Below, in pieces: positions 1-8,392 of a stretch of DNA of 64,000 nucleotides; position 1 is the first letter of the stretch; the number at the start of each line of letters is the position of its first letter. The notes beneath the pieces were generated by a model. The model had not been told where the DNA came from. It was given only the letters and a program-made list of their open reading frames with translations, and did no database searches. The stretch lies in assembly GCF_029626105.1 (NCBI RefSeq), contig NZ_JARUBH010000009.1, positions 2,790,001-2,854,000 of the forward strand, given 5' to 3'. This DNA is from Solwaraspora sp. WMMD792 (lineage in GTDB: Bacteria; Actinomycetota; Actinomycetes; Mycobacteriales; Micromonosporaceae). The position numbers and the translations under genes were made by a program.

Positions 1-2417
1 CGGCGGCCGTGGCCGCCGCCGGTGCCGTCGTCCTGTTGGCCGGGCCGGCCACCGCCGGGCCGGCCACCGCGCCGTCCGCCGACCGTCCGCAGGTTACCGA
101 CCGTGCGCGGATCCAGGCCCCGCTCGAACGGCTGGCCGACGAGCAGGCCAGCGTCGTGGAGGTCGTCGTGACCGACCGCGACGAACTCGACGATCTCGTC
201 GCCACCGGAGTCGACCTGGATCACCACGTGTCGCAGACCGCGGCCGGGATCGTCGTCCACGCCGTCGTCACCCCGACCGAGATCGACGGTCTGCGGGCCG
301 GTGGTTTCCGGATCGGCCAACTGCTGCACGAACCGGCCGACACCCGGGCACGCGTCGCCGAGCGGGAGGCGACGATCGCCGACCACCGCGCCGACAATCA
401 GACGTTCACCGCGCGGGTGCGGCAGGACGCCGCCGTTGCCGACATCAGGATCATCCGGGCCGACTACTACACCTCCGGCACCGACCAGGTGCTGTCGGTA
501 GAAGCGAAGTGGGCCCAGGGACAGAGCTCACCGAGCACGTTGACCGTGTCCCGGGACAGTGGCCCGGGCACCGCCATGGGTTCCGGTGGCACGCAGGTCA
601 TCACGCGGTTCGTCGACGCCGGCGTCTACCTCTACCACCGGGGCGCGAGCACGGTCGGCGTCCGGCCAAACCGGATCCAGATCGTCAGCCCGACCGGCGA
701 CGTGGCGGTGGCCCAGGTCGAGCAGTGGCTGCCGGTCCCGGACGACTCCCCCGAGGGACCCGGGTACCAGAAGGACTTCGTCACCAGCTATCTCACCCCG
801 ACCGAGCTGTACGACCGGATCCAGCGGCTGGCCGACGAGTTTCCCCACCTCGCCGAGGTTGTCGAGCTGCCGTATCGGACCAACGGCTACCGACGCAAGG
901 CGCAGGTCGTGCTGGGTGCCACCACGGCGAACCGGGTCGCCGTCGACTCCCACGCATGGGGCCACCGGGGCGGCAACGACATCACCGTGGAACTGGTCGA
1001 CCCCGGTGCCGGCGACCGGCCCCTGTCGGTCACCGTCGACGGCAGCGCCATCCGGGTCGAGCTGGGCACCGACGGCGGTGGCGTGGTGGTCAGCACCGCC
1101 GCGCAGGTCGCCGCCGCGATCAACGCCTCGGCGGGCGACCTGGTCAGTGCCTACACCTACCGGGGCAGCGCCGGCGACGGCGTTGTCACCCCGGCCCCGG
1201 TGACCCCGTTGAGCGACAACCTGACCGCGCCGGCCACCGTCTCCCGCGACCCGCACCCGGTGTACGCGCTGCGGATCGGCAAGTACCGGGACGGCTCGCG
1301 CACCGGGGTGCTCGCCTACGCGCAGGAGCACGCCCGCGAATGGGTTCCCCCGCTGGTCGCCATCGAGACCGCCGAACGTCTGCTGCGCAACCACCGTACC
1401 GACGAGAACACCAAGCAACTGCTCCGTACGCTGGACATCTGGATCGCGCCGTCGATCAACCCCGACGGCGGCCACTACTCCTTCTACGATTACGGATTCC
1501 AGCGCCGCAACATGACGAACCACTGCGCCGCCGGTGGCGCGACCGACGCGCTGGCCCGCAACTCGTGGGGTGTGGACAACAACCGCAACTACACCGAGTA
1601 CAGCCTCTTCGACGGGTACTCCGGCGCGTCGACCAGCTGCACCAGCGACGTGTACGCCGGCCCGAGCGAACTGTCCGAGCCGGAGAACAAGAACCTGGAC
1701 TGGCTGGCCAGCCGGCCGAACATCAAGTTCTCGATGAACCTGCACTCGTCGGGGAACTACTTCATGTGGTCGCCGGGTTCGTACGTCACCCCGGGCCGGA
1801 TCACCGCGCCACGGCCGACCCTGGCGCAGGAGTCGTTCTTCTGGGGCGCGTCGTCGCGGATCCTCACCGCGATCAAGCGGCACCGTAACCTGGCGGTGAC
1901 CCCGGCCAGGACCGGCCCCATCTCCGACGTGCTCTACTCCGCCGCCGGCAACTCCGGGGACATGCTGTGGTACAGGTACGGCATCTACGCGTGGAACTTC
2001 GAAGTCGGCACCTCGTTCCAACCGGCCTGGGACGAGGCACACCAGCAGACCATGGAGTACGCCAACGGCCTCGTCGAGCTGATGCGGGTGGCCCGCGACC
2101 ACGACAAGGACCGCAGACGGCCGACGAGTGCCTTGGTCACCTCGCCGGGGCCGGACGACACCCTGGTCGACGTCCGGTTCGAGGTCAGCGAACCGGCGGC
2201 GGTCTTCTACACGTTGGACGGTAGTCAGCCGACCTTCGGGTCGACGCTCTACGCCGCCGGCGGGGTACGGGAGGGCGGCGAGACCCTGACCGTGCCGTAC
2301 GGGACGAAGGTCTTCTGGTTCTCGGTGGACGCCGCGGGCAACATCGAGAACAACTACCAGCCGGACACCGACGCCAAGAACTGGCGGCGTGGGTTCGCCA
2401 TCGTATCCGACAGTTGA
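1..2417 (+). CDS. Secreted M14 zinc carboxypeptidase, 5' end probably outside the window
   Basis: Metallocarboxypeptidase that would remove C-terminal residues from peptides outside the cell. The first zinc ligands are H441 and E444 (HAREW), the third is H579 (NLHSSG) and the catalytic glutamate is E665 (FEVGTS), numbered from a GTG at 9. A PxxNPDGG-like segment and NNRNYTEY substrate-pocket residues lie between them. After the peptidase domain the last 70 residues resemble a chitobiase/hexosaminidase C-terminal domain (VFYTLDGSQPT). The protein opens with a hydrophobic Ala-rich stretch ending in a signal-peptidase-like site but has no basic n-region, so the true start is probably upstream of base 1. 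The roughly 400 residues before the zinc site are longer than in classical pancreatic-type enzymes. Family assignment is firm; substrate unknown. Confidence 0.85.
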   Translation, partial: AAVAAAGAVVLLAGPATAGPATAPSADRPQVTDRARIQAPLERLADEQASVVEVVVTDRDELDDLVATGVDLDHHVSQTAAGIVVHAVVTPTEIDGLRAGGFRIGQLLHEPADTRARVAEREATIADHRADNQTFTARVRQDAAVADIRIIRADYYTSGTDQVLSVEAKWAQGQSSPSTLTVSRDSGPGTAMGSGGTQVITRFVDAGVYLYHRGASTVGVRPNRIQIVSPTGDVAVAQVEQWLPVPDDSPEGPGYQKDFVTSYLTPTELYDRIQRLADEFPHLAEVVELPYRTNGYRRKAQVVLGATTANRVAVDSHAWGHRGGNDITVELVDPGAGDRPLSVTVDGSAIRVELGTDGGGVVVSTAAQVAAAINASAGDLVSAYTYRGSAGDGVVTPAPVTPLSDNLTAPATVSRDPHPVYALRIGKYRDGSRTGVLAYAQEHAREWVPPLVAIETAERLLRNHRTDENTKQLLRTLDIWIAPSINPDGGHYSFYDYGFQRRNMTNHCAAGGATDALARNSWGVDNNRNYTEYSLFDGYSGASTSCTSDVYAGPSELSEPENKNLDWLASRPNIKFSMNLHSSGNYFMWSPGSYVTPGRITAPRPTLAQESFFWGASSRILTAIKRHRNLAVTPARTGPISDVLYSAAGNSGDMLWYRYGIYAWNFEVGTSFQPAWDEAHQQTMEYANGLVELMRVARDHDKDRRRPTSALVTSPGPDDTLVDVRFEVSEPAAVFYTLDGSQPTFGSTLYAAGGVREGGETLTVPYGTKVFWFSVDAAGNIENNYQPDTDAKNWRRGFAIVSDS

Positions 2418-2436
2418 CCTGCCCGGCCGGCGGCGG

Positions 2437-2646
2437 TCACCAGCGCTTGCGCCGGTAGTGCCCGTGGTAGCCGTGGTGGCCACTGCCGTAGTGACCGTAG
2501 TGGCCGCCCCGGTGCCGGCGGTTGAGCCGGTGGTCGACCTCACGGAGCAGGCTGTCGACGGGCGAGCCGTGCCCCCGCCGCCGGGCGTGCCGGCTCAGCT
2601 TCGACGCAAGCATCGACAGCAGGAAACGTTTGATGAAGCTGCTCAT
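2437..2646 (-). CDS. Small basic His/Gly-rich protein
   Basis: A 69-residue protein of unknown function. The N-terminal half is amphipathic and basic; the C-terminal half is a tandem His-Gly-Tyr run (HRGGHYGHYGSGHHGYHGH) ending RRKRW. A strong GGAGGAG lies 6-7 bases upstream of its ATG, which is why I treat it as real and not as noise in the opposite strand. The histidine run could bind a transition metal or just be a disordered cationic tail. It is convergent with the carboxypeptidase and divergent from the M23 peptidase gene. No recognised domain. Confidence 0.55.
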   Translation of the reverse strand: MSSFIKRFLLSMLASKLSRHARRRGHGSPVDSLLREVDHRLNRRHRGGHYGHYGSGHHGYHGHYRRKRW

Positions 2647-2759
2647 CGTAGGCTCCTCCAGCCCTGGGTCCCGACGCCCGCCACGGTAGCTCGTGGTGTC
2701 CAGGTCCAGCTGGGCGGAAGCTGACGGTCAGCTGGCAGTACGACGGCCCACCTCCCGGC

Positions 2760-3431
2760 ATGGTGCCGACGTCTGCCATGCTCGCAAGGGTGACCACCGG
2801 GTTTCCTACCGGCCGCCGCCTTGGCCGACGTCGCGGCCGGACCCTGCGTACCCTGCTGATCCTCGTCGCCGTCGCGACGGTGCCGGCCGTCGTCGCGCTG
2901 GGTGTGGTCGTGGTGCCGTGGCTGCGGGAGCCGGGACCGCGGCCATTGTTCCAGCTCCCGGTCGCCTGTGGCGAGACCTGGCAGCTGGGCACCTACCCCG
3001 GCCACGACGACTACGACGTCGACCTGTTCCCGACCGAGGGCGACCCGTGGGGTCGACCGGTGCTCGCCTCCTCCGACGGCGTGGTCACCGTGGCCGGCGT
3101 CAACGGCTCGGTAGGCGGTCGGAACCCGCAGGATCCGGACGGCCCCCGGGGCCGTGGTGGCGGTTACTGGGTCAAGATCGACCATGGCGGTCGGTGGGAG
3201 ACGCAGTACCTGCATCTGCTCGAACCGCCGATGGTCCGGGAGGGTCAGCGGGTGGCGCGCGGCGAACCGATCGGGCTGCTCGGCAGCACCGGCAACTCGG
3301 GCGCGCCACACCTGCACTACGAGCAACGGCGCGGCTGGCAGAAGGTGGAGACCTACTTCGACGGCCTGCCGTCGGGCATCACCCACGACGACTACGAGTA
3401 CACCGTGCGGCTGACCAGCAACAACTGTTGA
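2760..3431 (+). CDS. Membrane-anchored M23 (LytM-like) peptidase
   Basis: Predicted zinc endopeptidase of the M23/lysostaphin family, acting on peptidoglycan cross-links or extracellular peptides. The LytM signature is complete: H82-x3-D86 (GHDDYDVD) and H184-x-H186 (APHLHYE). A single hydrophobic segment follows an Arg-rich start (about residues 30-52), so the enzyme is anchored or secreted. The start is uncertain: ATG 2760, ATG 2778 and a GTG near 2790 are all in frame and none has a clear Shine-Dalgarno; the arginine cluster before the hydrophobic segment is kept by all of them. At 223 residues it is little more than one catalytic domain, without LysM or SH3 repeats. Confidence 0.8.
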   Translation: MVPTSAMLARVTTGFPTGRRLGRRRGRTLRTLLILVAVATVPAVVALGVVVVPWLREPGPRPLFQLPVACGETWQLGTYPGHDDYDVDLFPTEGDPWGRPVLASSDGVVTVAGVNGSVGGRNPQDPDGPRGRGGGYWVKIDHGGRWETQYLHLLEPPMVREGQRVARGEPIGLLGSTGNSGAPHLHYEQRRGWQKVETYFDGLPSGITHDDYEYTVRLTSNNC

Positions 3432-3562
3432 CCCATGCCGCTCGGCAGGCCGGAGTCTCTCGACGTACCCGCTCCGCCCGGCTAACATTTCCGCCGTCTG
3501 GATCTGCTGGCGCGATTCACCAGGCACCGACCACACGTACGTACGTCCGTGCAGGAGCCTTC

Positions 3563-6500
3563 ATGCGCCTCAGATACCACTCACCCCGTCCCCCTGCGCG
3601 ACTGGCCGCCCTCGCCGCGGCCTGCGCGGCCGCGCTGGTGGCCACGATCGCGACCGCCCCGGCCGCGACGGCGGACACCACGGTGCTCGCCAACGACTTC
3701 GAATCCGGCTCGTACGCACCGTGGGGCCCTCGCGGTGACGTGACGCTGGCGATCGCCGAGGAAGGTCGGGACAGCGCGAGCAGTCTGTCGGTCACCGACC
3801 GTACCGCCGACTGGCAGGGCCCCGCGACCAGCGCGACCGACCTGTTCTCGCCCGGCGTCGCCTACTCGGTCACCGCCTGGGTGAAGCTGCCGGCCGGCAC
3901 CGACGGCACGGCCGGCGTCCACTTCACCGTCGCCGCCACCCCGGCCGACGGCGGCGACGACACGTACACCTGGATCGGCGACGAGGCCGAGACCACCGCC
4001 GACAGCTGGGTGCGGATCGGCGGTGAGTACACCATGCCGGCGGGCCTGGCCTCGGCGACGTTGTACGTCGAAGCCGCCGGGACCACCCCCTTCCTGCTCG
4101 ACGACGTTCTCGTCACCGGCCCCGACGAGACTCCCGGCGTGGTCACGGTGAGCGCGGTCGACTTCGAGGACGGCACCACCGGCACCTGGTCCGCCAGCGG
4201 TGGCCCCACCCTGACCGTCGTGGACACCGAGGACGGCCGGGCGCTGCGGGTCAGCGACCGTGTCGAAGGGTTCGACGGGCTGCAGAGCCCGACCGGAATC
4301 TTCACCGCCGGCGTCACCCACACCTTCTCGGCGCGCGTCCGGCTGGCCCCGGACGGGCCGGCGTCGTCCGGATTCCGGTTCGTCATGAAGCCGGACTACG
4401 ACTGGATCGGCGACACCACGGTCACCGCCGACGACTGGACCACGGTGACCGGCGAGTTCACCGTGCCGGCCGACGCCGACCCGGCCACGTACCAGGTCTA
4501 CCTGGAGGCCGCCGAGGCCACCGCCACGTACCTGGTCGACGACATCCTGATCACCGCGCCGGACACCGGGCCGGGCGGGCCGCCGCCGGGCACCGTCGTC
4601 ATCGACAGCGACTTCGAGGACGGCCTCGACGGTTGGGGGCCGCGCGACGGTGGCCCGGGAGCACCGACCGTCGAGTTGACCGACGTCGCGCACGGCGGCG
4701 CGACGGCCGCGCTCGTCACCGACCGGGTCAACCAGGGCGCCGGAATCGGGCGGGACGTCACCACCGCGTTCGAGCCGGGCGTCGGCTACGAACTGTCCGG
4801 CTGGCTGCGGTTCGCGCAGGGTCAGCCGACCGACGCCATCTGGTTGAGCATCGCCGCCACCACCGCCGACGGCAGCGAGTCGTTCAGCACCCTCGCCCAG
4901 TTCGACACGGTCACCGACGACGGGTGGACCGAAGTGACCGCGAGCTTCACCGCGCCGACCTTCACCAGCGCGTTCCTCTACTTCGAGACCAGCTGGCAGG
5001 GCGCGGACGTCACCGGCAACACCAGCGACTTCCTGCTCGACGACGTCGTGGTGCGGGTGCCCGAGCCACCGGTCGTCGAGGACCTCACCGGGATCCACGA
5101 GACCACCGACTTCCCGGTCGGCGTCGCGATCGACAGCCGGGAGACCGTCGGGTCCGCCGCCGAGCTGCTGACCCGGCACTTCACCAACATCACGCCGGAG
5201 AACCACATGAAGCCGGAGGCGTGGTACGACGCGGACCGCAACTTCCGGCCGCACGAGCAGGCGATCGCGATGATGGACTTCGCACAGGCCAACGAGCTCG
5301 GCGTGTACGGGCACGTGCTGGTCTGGCACAGCCAGACCCCCGAGTGGATGTTCCAGGACGCCGACGGCGAGCCGTTGAGTTCGTCGGCCGCCGACCAGCA
5401 GGTGCTGCGCGACCGGCTGCGCGGGCACATCTTCGCGGTGGCCGAGTCGCTGAGCGACCGGTACGGCCGGTTCGGCTCCGACACCAACCCGCTGAACGCG
5501 TTCGACGTGGTCAACGAGGTGGTCAGCGACAGCGGCGAGTACGCCGACGGCCTGCGCCGCAGCGAATGGTACCGGATCCTCGGCGAGGAGTTCATCGACC
5601 TGTCGTTCCAGTACGCCGACGAGGCGTTCAACGACGTGTACGCGGTGGCCGACACCGATCCGGTCACCCTGTTCATCAACGACTACAACACCGAGCAGAG
5701 CGGCAAGCAGACGCGCTACCACGCGCTCGTCGAGCGGCTGCTCGACCGAGGCGTGCCGCTCGACGGGGTGGGGCACCAGTTTCACGTGTCGCTGTCGACA
5801 CCGGTCGGCAGCCTCGAGACCACGCTGGAAAGGTTCGCCGGTCTGCCGGTGGTCCAGGCGGTCACCGAGCTCGACGTCACGATCGGGACCCCGGTGACCC
5901 AGGCCAACCTGATCGAGCAGGGCTACTTTCTGCGGGACGCGTTCCGGATCTTCCGGGCGTACACTGATGAACTGGCCGTCGTCACCGTGTGGGGGTTGAC
6001 CGACGGTCGGTCGTGGCGCTCCGACAGCGGCGCCCCGCTGCTGTTCGACGACGGATATCAGGCCAAGCCGGCGTACTACGGCGCGGTCGACGCGGAGCTC
6101 CCGGCCCGGCTGCGCACCGCGAACGTCTTCGCCGGCGACGTCGCGTTGTCCGCCGGGGTCACCTCGGATCTCACCTGGCGCAAGCTGCCCCTGCACCCGG
6201 TGGAGGAGGCGGCGGGGTTCCAGCTGCGCTGGTCGACAGACCGGCTGACCGCGTACGTCTCGGTCACCGACCCCACCCCGTCGTCGGACGACCGGGTCGA
6301 GTTCGTGCTCGACGGCGAGACGTACCCGGTGGCCCGGGACGGATCGGGGGACGTACCGGCGGTGGCGACCGAAGGGGACGGCGGTTACGCCGTCGTCGCG
6401 CAGCTGCCGCTGACCGATCCGGCCGAAGGCGGCACCGTTTCCTTCGACGTACGGGTCACCGACGACGACACCACGACCGGCTGGGCCACGGCCGGCACCG

Positions 6501-7372
6501 TCGGCACCCTCACCCTGGTCGAGGAGCTGTCCTACCTGGAGGTGGTGCGGACGCCGAGCGCTCCGGTCATCGATGGTACGGTCGACGCGGGCTGGTCGCA
6601 CGCGAACCAGGTCACCACCGCCAAGCAGGTGTCCGGCACCGACGGGGCGGTGGCCACCGTCCGAACCCTGTGGCAGGACCAGACGTTGTACGTGCTGGCC
6701 GAGGTGGCCGACCCGGTGGTCGACGTCACCGGCTCCGATCCGTGGACGCAGGACTCGGTGGAGATCTACGTCGACGCCGGCAACGCGAAGAACGGCCCCT
6801 ACCGCTACGACGACACGCAGATCCGGATCAACGCCGACAACGTCGTCTCGTTCGGCACCGGTGACGAGGCGTTCCAGGCCGGGCGGCTGACCAGCGCGGC
6901 GGTGCGCACCGACACGGGCTACACCGTCGAGGCGGCGATCAGTCTGCTCGAGTACGGCGGTCTGGACACCTTCCACGGGCTGGACTTCCAGGTCAATGAC
7001 GCCGCCGACGGTGCCCGTACGGCGATCCGCAACTGGGCCGAGCAGAACGGTGTCGGCTACCAGACGACCGCGCGGTGGGGGGTCGGCCGGCTGGTCGACG
7101 GCACCAATGTCGACGTGACGTTCGAGCCGATCACGCAGTGGGACTCGGACAGCGGTGGCGGGTACTGCACGGAGATCGTCGCGAGCAACGCCACCGATCA
7201 GCCGGTCGACTGGCGGGCGGTGGTCGAGCTGCCCGGCGACGTCTACACCGCGTGGAACTTCGAGCGGGAGTCGTTCGGCGACGGAACCTGGCGGATCACC
7301 GGCGTGGACTGGAACCGGACGTTGAAGCCGGGTGCCCGGACGTTCAGCGTCGGTTACTGCGCCACCTGGTGA
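3563..7372 (+). CDS. Secreted modular GH10 endo-beta-1,4-xylanase
   Basis: Extracellular xylan-degrading enzyme of 1,269 residues. Order of modules: signal peptide (1 to about 37), three CBM4/9-type modules (about 38-190, 195-340 and 348-510, each beginning with a DFE(S/D)G motif), a GH10 catalytic barrel (about 515-850), a degenerate CBM9-like stretch, a CBM9-like module starting near 990 and a C-terminal CBM2-like module (about 1,197-1,269) with its paired cysteines. The acid/base is E652 (FDVVNE) and the nucleophile E769 (TELD). I chose ATG 3563 because CAGGAG lies five bases upstream and a signal peptide follows; the open frame extends to 2693 but overlaps the M23 gene and reads as nonsense there. 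A strong hairpin follows the stop. Confidence 0.93.
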   Translation: MRLRYHSPRPPARLAALAAACAAALVATIATAPAATADTTVLANDFESGSYAPWGPRGDVTLAIAEEGRDSASSLSVTDRTADWQGPATSATDLFSPGVAYSVTAWVKLPAGTDGTAGVHFTVAATPADGGDDTYTWIGDEAETTADSWVRIGGEYTMPAGLASATLYVEAAGTTPFLLDDVLVTGPDETPGVVTVSAVDFEDGTTGTWSASGGPTLTVVDTEDGRALRVSDRVEGFDGLQSPTGIFTAGVTHTFSARVRLAPDGPASSGFRFVMKPDYDWIGDTTVTADDWTTVTGEFTVPADADPATYQVYLEAAEATATYLVDDILITAPDTGPGGPPPGTVVIDSDFEDGLDGWGPRDGGPGAPTVELTDVAHGGATAALVTDRVNQGAGIGRDVTTAFEPGVGYELSGWLRFAQGQPTDAIWLSIAATTADGSESFSTLAQFDTVTDDGWTEVTASFTAPTFTSAFLYFETSWQGADVTGNTSDFLLDDVVVRVPEPPVVEDLTGIHETTDFPVGVAIDSRETVGSAAELLTRHFTNITPENHMKPEAWYDADRNFRPHEQAIAMMDFAQANELGVYGHVLVWHSQTPEWMFQDADGEPLSSSAADQQVLRDRLRGHIFAVAESLSDRYGRFGSDTNPLNAFDVVNEVVSDSGEYADGLRRSEWYRILGEEFIDLSFQYADEAFNDVYAVADTDPVTLFINDYNTEQSGKQTRYHALVERLLDRGVPLDGVGHQFHVSLSTPVGSLETTLERFAGLPVVQAVTELDVTIGTPVTQANLIEQGYFLRDAFRIFRAYTDELAVVTVWGLTDGRSWRSDSGAPLLFDDGYQAKPAYYGAVDAELPARLRTANVFAGDVALSAGVTSDLTWRKLPLHPVEEAAGFQLRWSTDRLTAYVSVTDPTPSSDDRVEFVLDGETYPVARDGSGDVPAVATEGDGGYAVVAQLPLTDPAEGGTVSFDVRVTDDDTTTGWATAGTVGTLTLVEELSYLEVVRTPSAPVIDGTVDAGWSHANQVTTAKQVSGTDGAVATVRTLWQDQTLYVLAEVADPVVDVTGSDPWTQDSVEIYVDAGNAKNGPYRYDDTQIRINADNVVSFGTGDEAFQAGRLTSAAVRTDTGYTVEAAISLLEYGGLDTFHGLDFQVNDAADGARTAIRNWAEQNGVGYQTTARWGVGRLVDGTNVDVTFEPITQWDSDSGGGYCTEIVASNATDQPVDWRAVVELPGDVYTAWNFERESFGDGTWRITGVDWNRTLKPGARTFSVGYCATW

Positions 7373-7376
7373 CCAC

Positions 7377-7418
7377 CGCCCGGGGGTGCGCCGACGGCCG
7401 TCGGCGCACCCCCGGGCG
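7377..7418. terminator. 42-bp perfect palindrome after the xylanase gene
   Basis: The palindrome is perfect over 42 bp (21-bp arms, no central spacer) and starts five bases after the xylanase stop. There is no T-tract, as is common for actinobacterial hairpin terminators. It separates the xylanase from the promoter of the isochorismatase-family gene. Confidence 0.7.
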
Positions 7419-7507
7419 CCACCGGGTCGCCCCGGGTCTGCGTCGGCGGGTGGGTTGCCGGGCCGGGGCATTGCCCGGTCGACCGGACCGGGCATACCAT
7501 CAGGTCA

Positions 7508-7521
7508 ACCAAGCACTTGCT
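7508..7521. promoter_or_regulatory. KstR2-type operator A, isochorismatase-family gene
   Basis: ACCAAGCACTTGCT is a full match to AnCAAGnnCTTGnT. Just upstream is a sigma-70-like promoter: TTGCCC at 7471-7476, an 18-bp spacer, and TACCAT at 7495-7500, which puts the transcription start near 7507. The operator would cover +1 to +14. The outer arms also pair (CCAAG with CTTGG at 7509-7524). Confidence 0.75.
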
Positions 7522-7581
7522 TGGCGGGTTCTCGGGTTCCGCCCGGGCACCCGCCCGCCCGCCGATCCCCCGGGAGCTCCG

Positions 7582-8250
7582 ATGGCCCGCAGCTACCTCG
7601 GTCACGTCCTGCCCGACCGCCTCGACCTCAAGATCGAACCGACCCGTACGGCGCTGCTCGTCGTGGACATGCAGAACGATTTCGTGCACGACGACGGATA
7701 CTGCGCGAAGGCCTTCGGAACGGCGATGGTGGCCGGCTTCCAGGGCGTGGTCGCGCCGATCGCCCGGCTCGTCGCCGCAGCCCGCAGGGCCGGCGTCGCG
7801 GTGCTCTACTGCCGGGTGGTACAGCATCCCGACGGGTCCCTGGCCTCACCGGTCTGGCTCGCCGACAACCTGCGGCACGGCTTCGAACCGCTGCACTGCA
7901 TGCGGGGCACCTGGGGTTGGGAGATCGTGGACGAGCTCGCCCCGCAGCCGGGCGAGGTGGTGTTCGAGAAGCTGCGGCGCAGCGCATTCGTCGGCACCCA
8001 ACTGGAGAACCTGCTCCGCAGCCGGGACATCCGCAGCCTGGTGGTGACCGGTGTCGCCGGCACCGGATGTGTCGAGTCCACCGTGCGCGACGCGATCGAA
8101 CGGGACTACTTCACCGTCGTGCCGGCCGACTGCGTCGCCAACAACAATGCCGAGCTCACCGCCGCCTGCGAACCGGCCTTCCGGGCCCTGCTCGCCCCGG
8201 AGGACTGGACCACCAGCGATCAGGTCGTCGCGATCTGGTCCGGCTCCTGA
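7582..8250 (+). CDS. Isochorismatase-family cysteine hydrolase
   Basis: A 222-residue alpha/beta hydrolase of the isochorismatase/nicotinamidase superfamily, cleaving a C-N, C-O or similar bond in a small substrate. The triad is visible: Asp in VVDMQNDF, Lys in FEKLRRSAF and Cys in the GVAGTGCVESTVRDA segment. The ATG at 7582 is preceded by CGGGAG; in-frame sequence upstream of it has no family similarity. It is transcribed alone from a promoter covered by operator A, so it probably belongs to the KstR2 regulon although no steroid step is known for this family. An N-carbamoyl or amide hydrolase role is possible. Substrate not predictable from sequence. Confidence 0.85.
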   Translation: MARSYLGHVLPDRLDLKIEPTRTALLVVDMQNDFVHDDGYCAKAFGTAMVAGFQGVVAPIARLVAAARRAGVAVLYCRVVQHPDGSLASPVWLADNLRHGFEPLHCMRGTWGWEIVDELAPQPGEVVFEKLRRSAFVGTQLENLLRSRDIRSLVVTGVAGTGCVESTVRDAIERDYFTVVPADCVANNNAELTAACEPAFRALLAPEDWTTSDQVVAIWSGS

Positions 8251-8302
8251 CCCCGCACCGGCATGCGAGCACGGCGTCACTGTCGCGGGACGGGGTACCG
8301 GT

Positions 8303-8352
8303 CGGGCTTGATGCCACAGGTGCATCAGGATGCACCTGTGGCATCAAGCCCG
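8303..8352. terminator. Bidirectional hairpin between convergent genes
   Basis: 24-bp perfectly complementary arms (8303-8326 and 8329-8352) separated by two bases, between the convergent isochorismatase-family gene and the acyl-CoA ligase gene that ends the ipd operon. It can terminate transcription from both sides. Confidence 0.75.
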
Positions 8353-8392
8353 GGGAGGGACCTCGGGTCTCCCGGGAGCCGACACCGGCCGG

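Noticed and set aside
528-2543. Long minus-strand open frame opposite the M14 carboxypeptidase
   Set aside because: Arg/Gly/Val-rich translation with no family features; a typical shadow of high-GC coding on the other strand.
2693-3562. In-frame N-terminal extension of the xylanase
   Set aside because: The translation is Arg/Ala-rich and overlaps the M23 peptidase; the signal peptide and Shine-Dalgarno are at 3563.
3581-7495. 1,304-codon minus-strand open frame opposite the xylanase
   Set aside because: Low-complexity Asp/Arg/Gly/Val composition and complete overlap with an unmistakable xylanase; not a gene.
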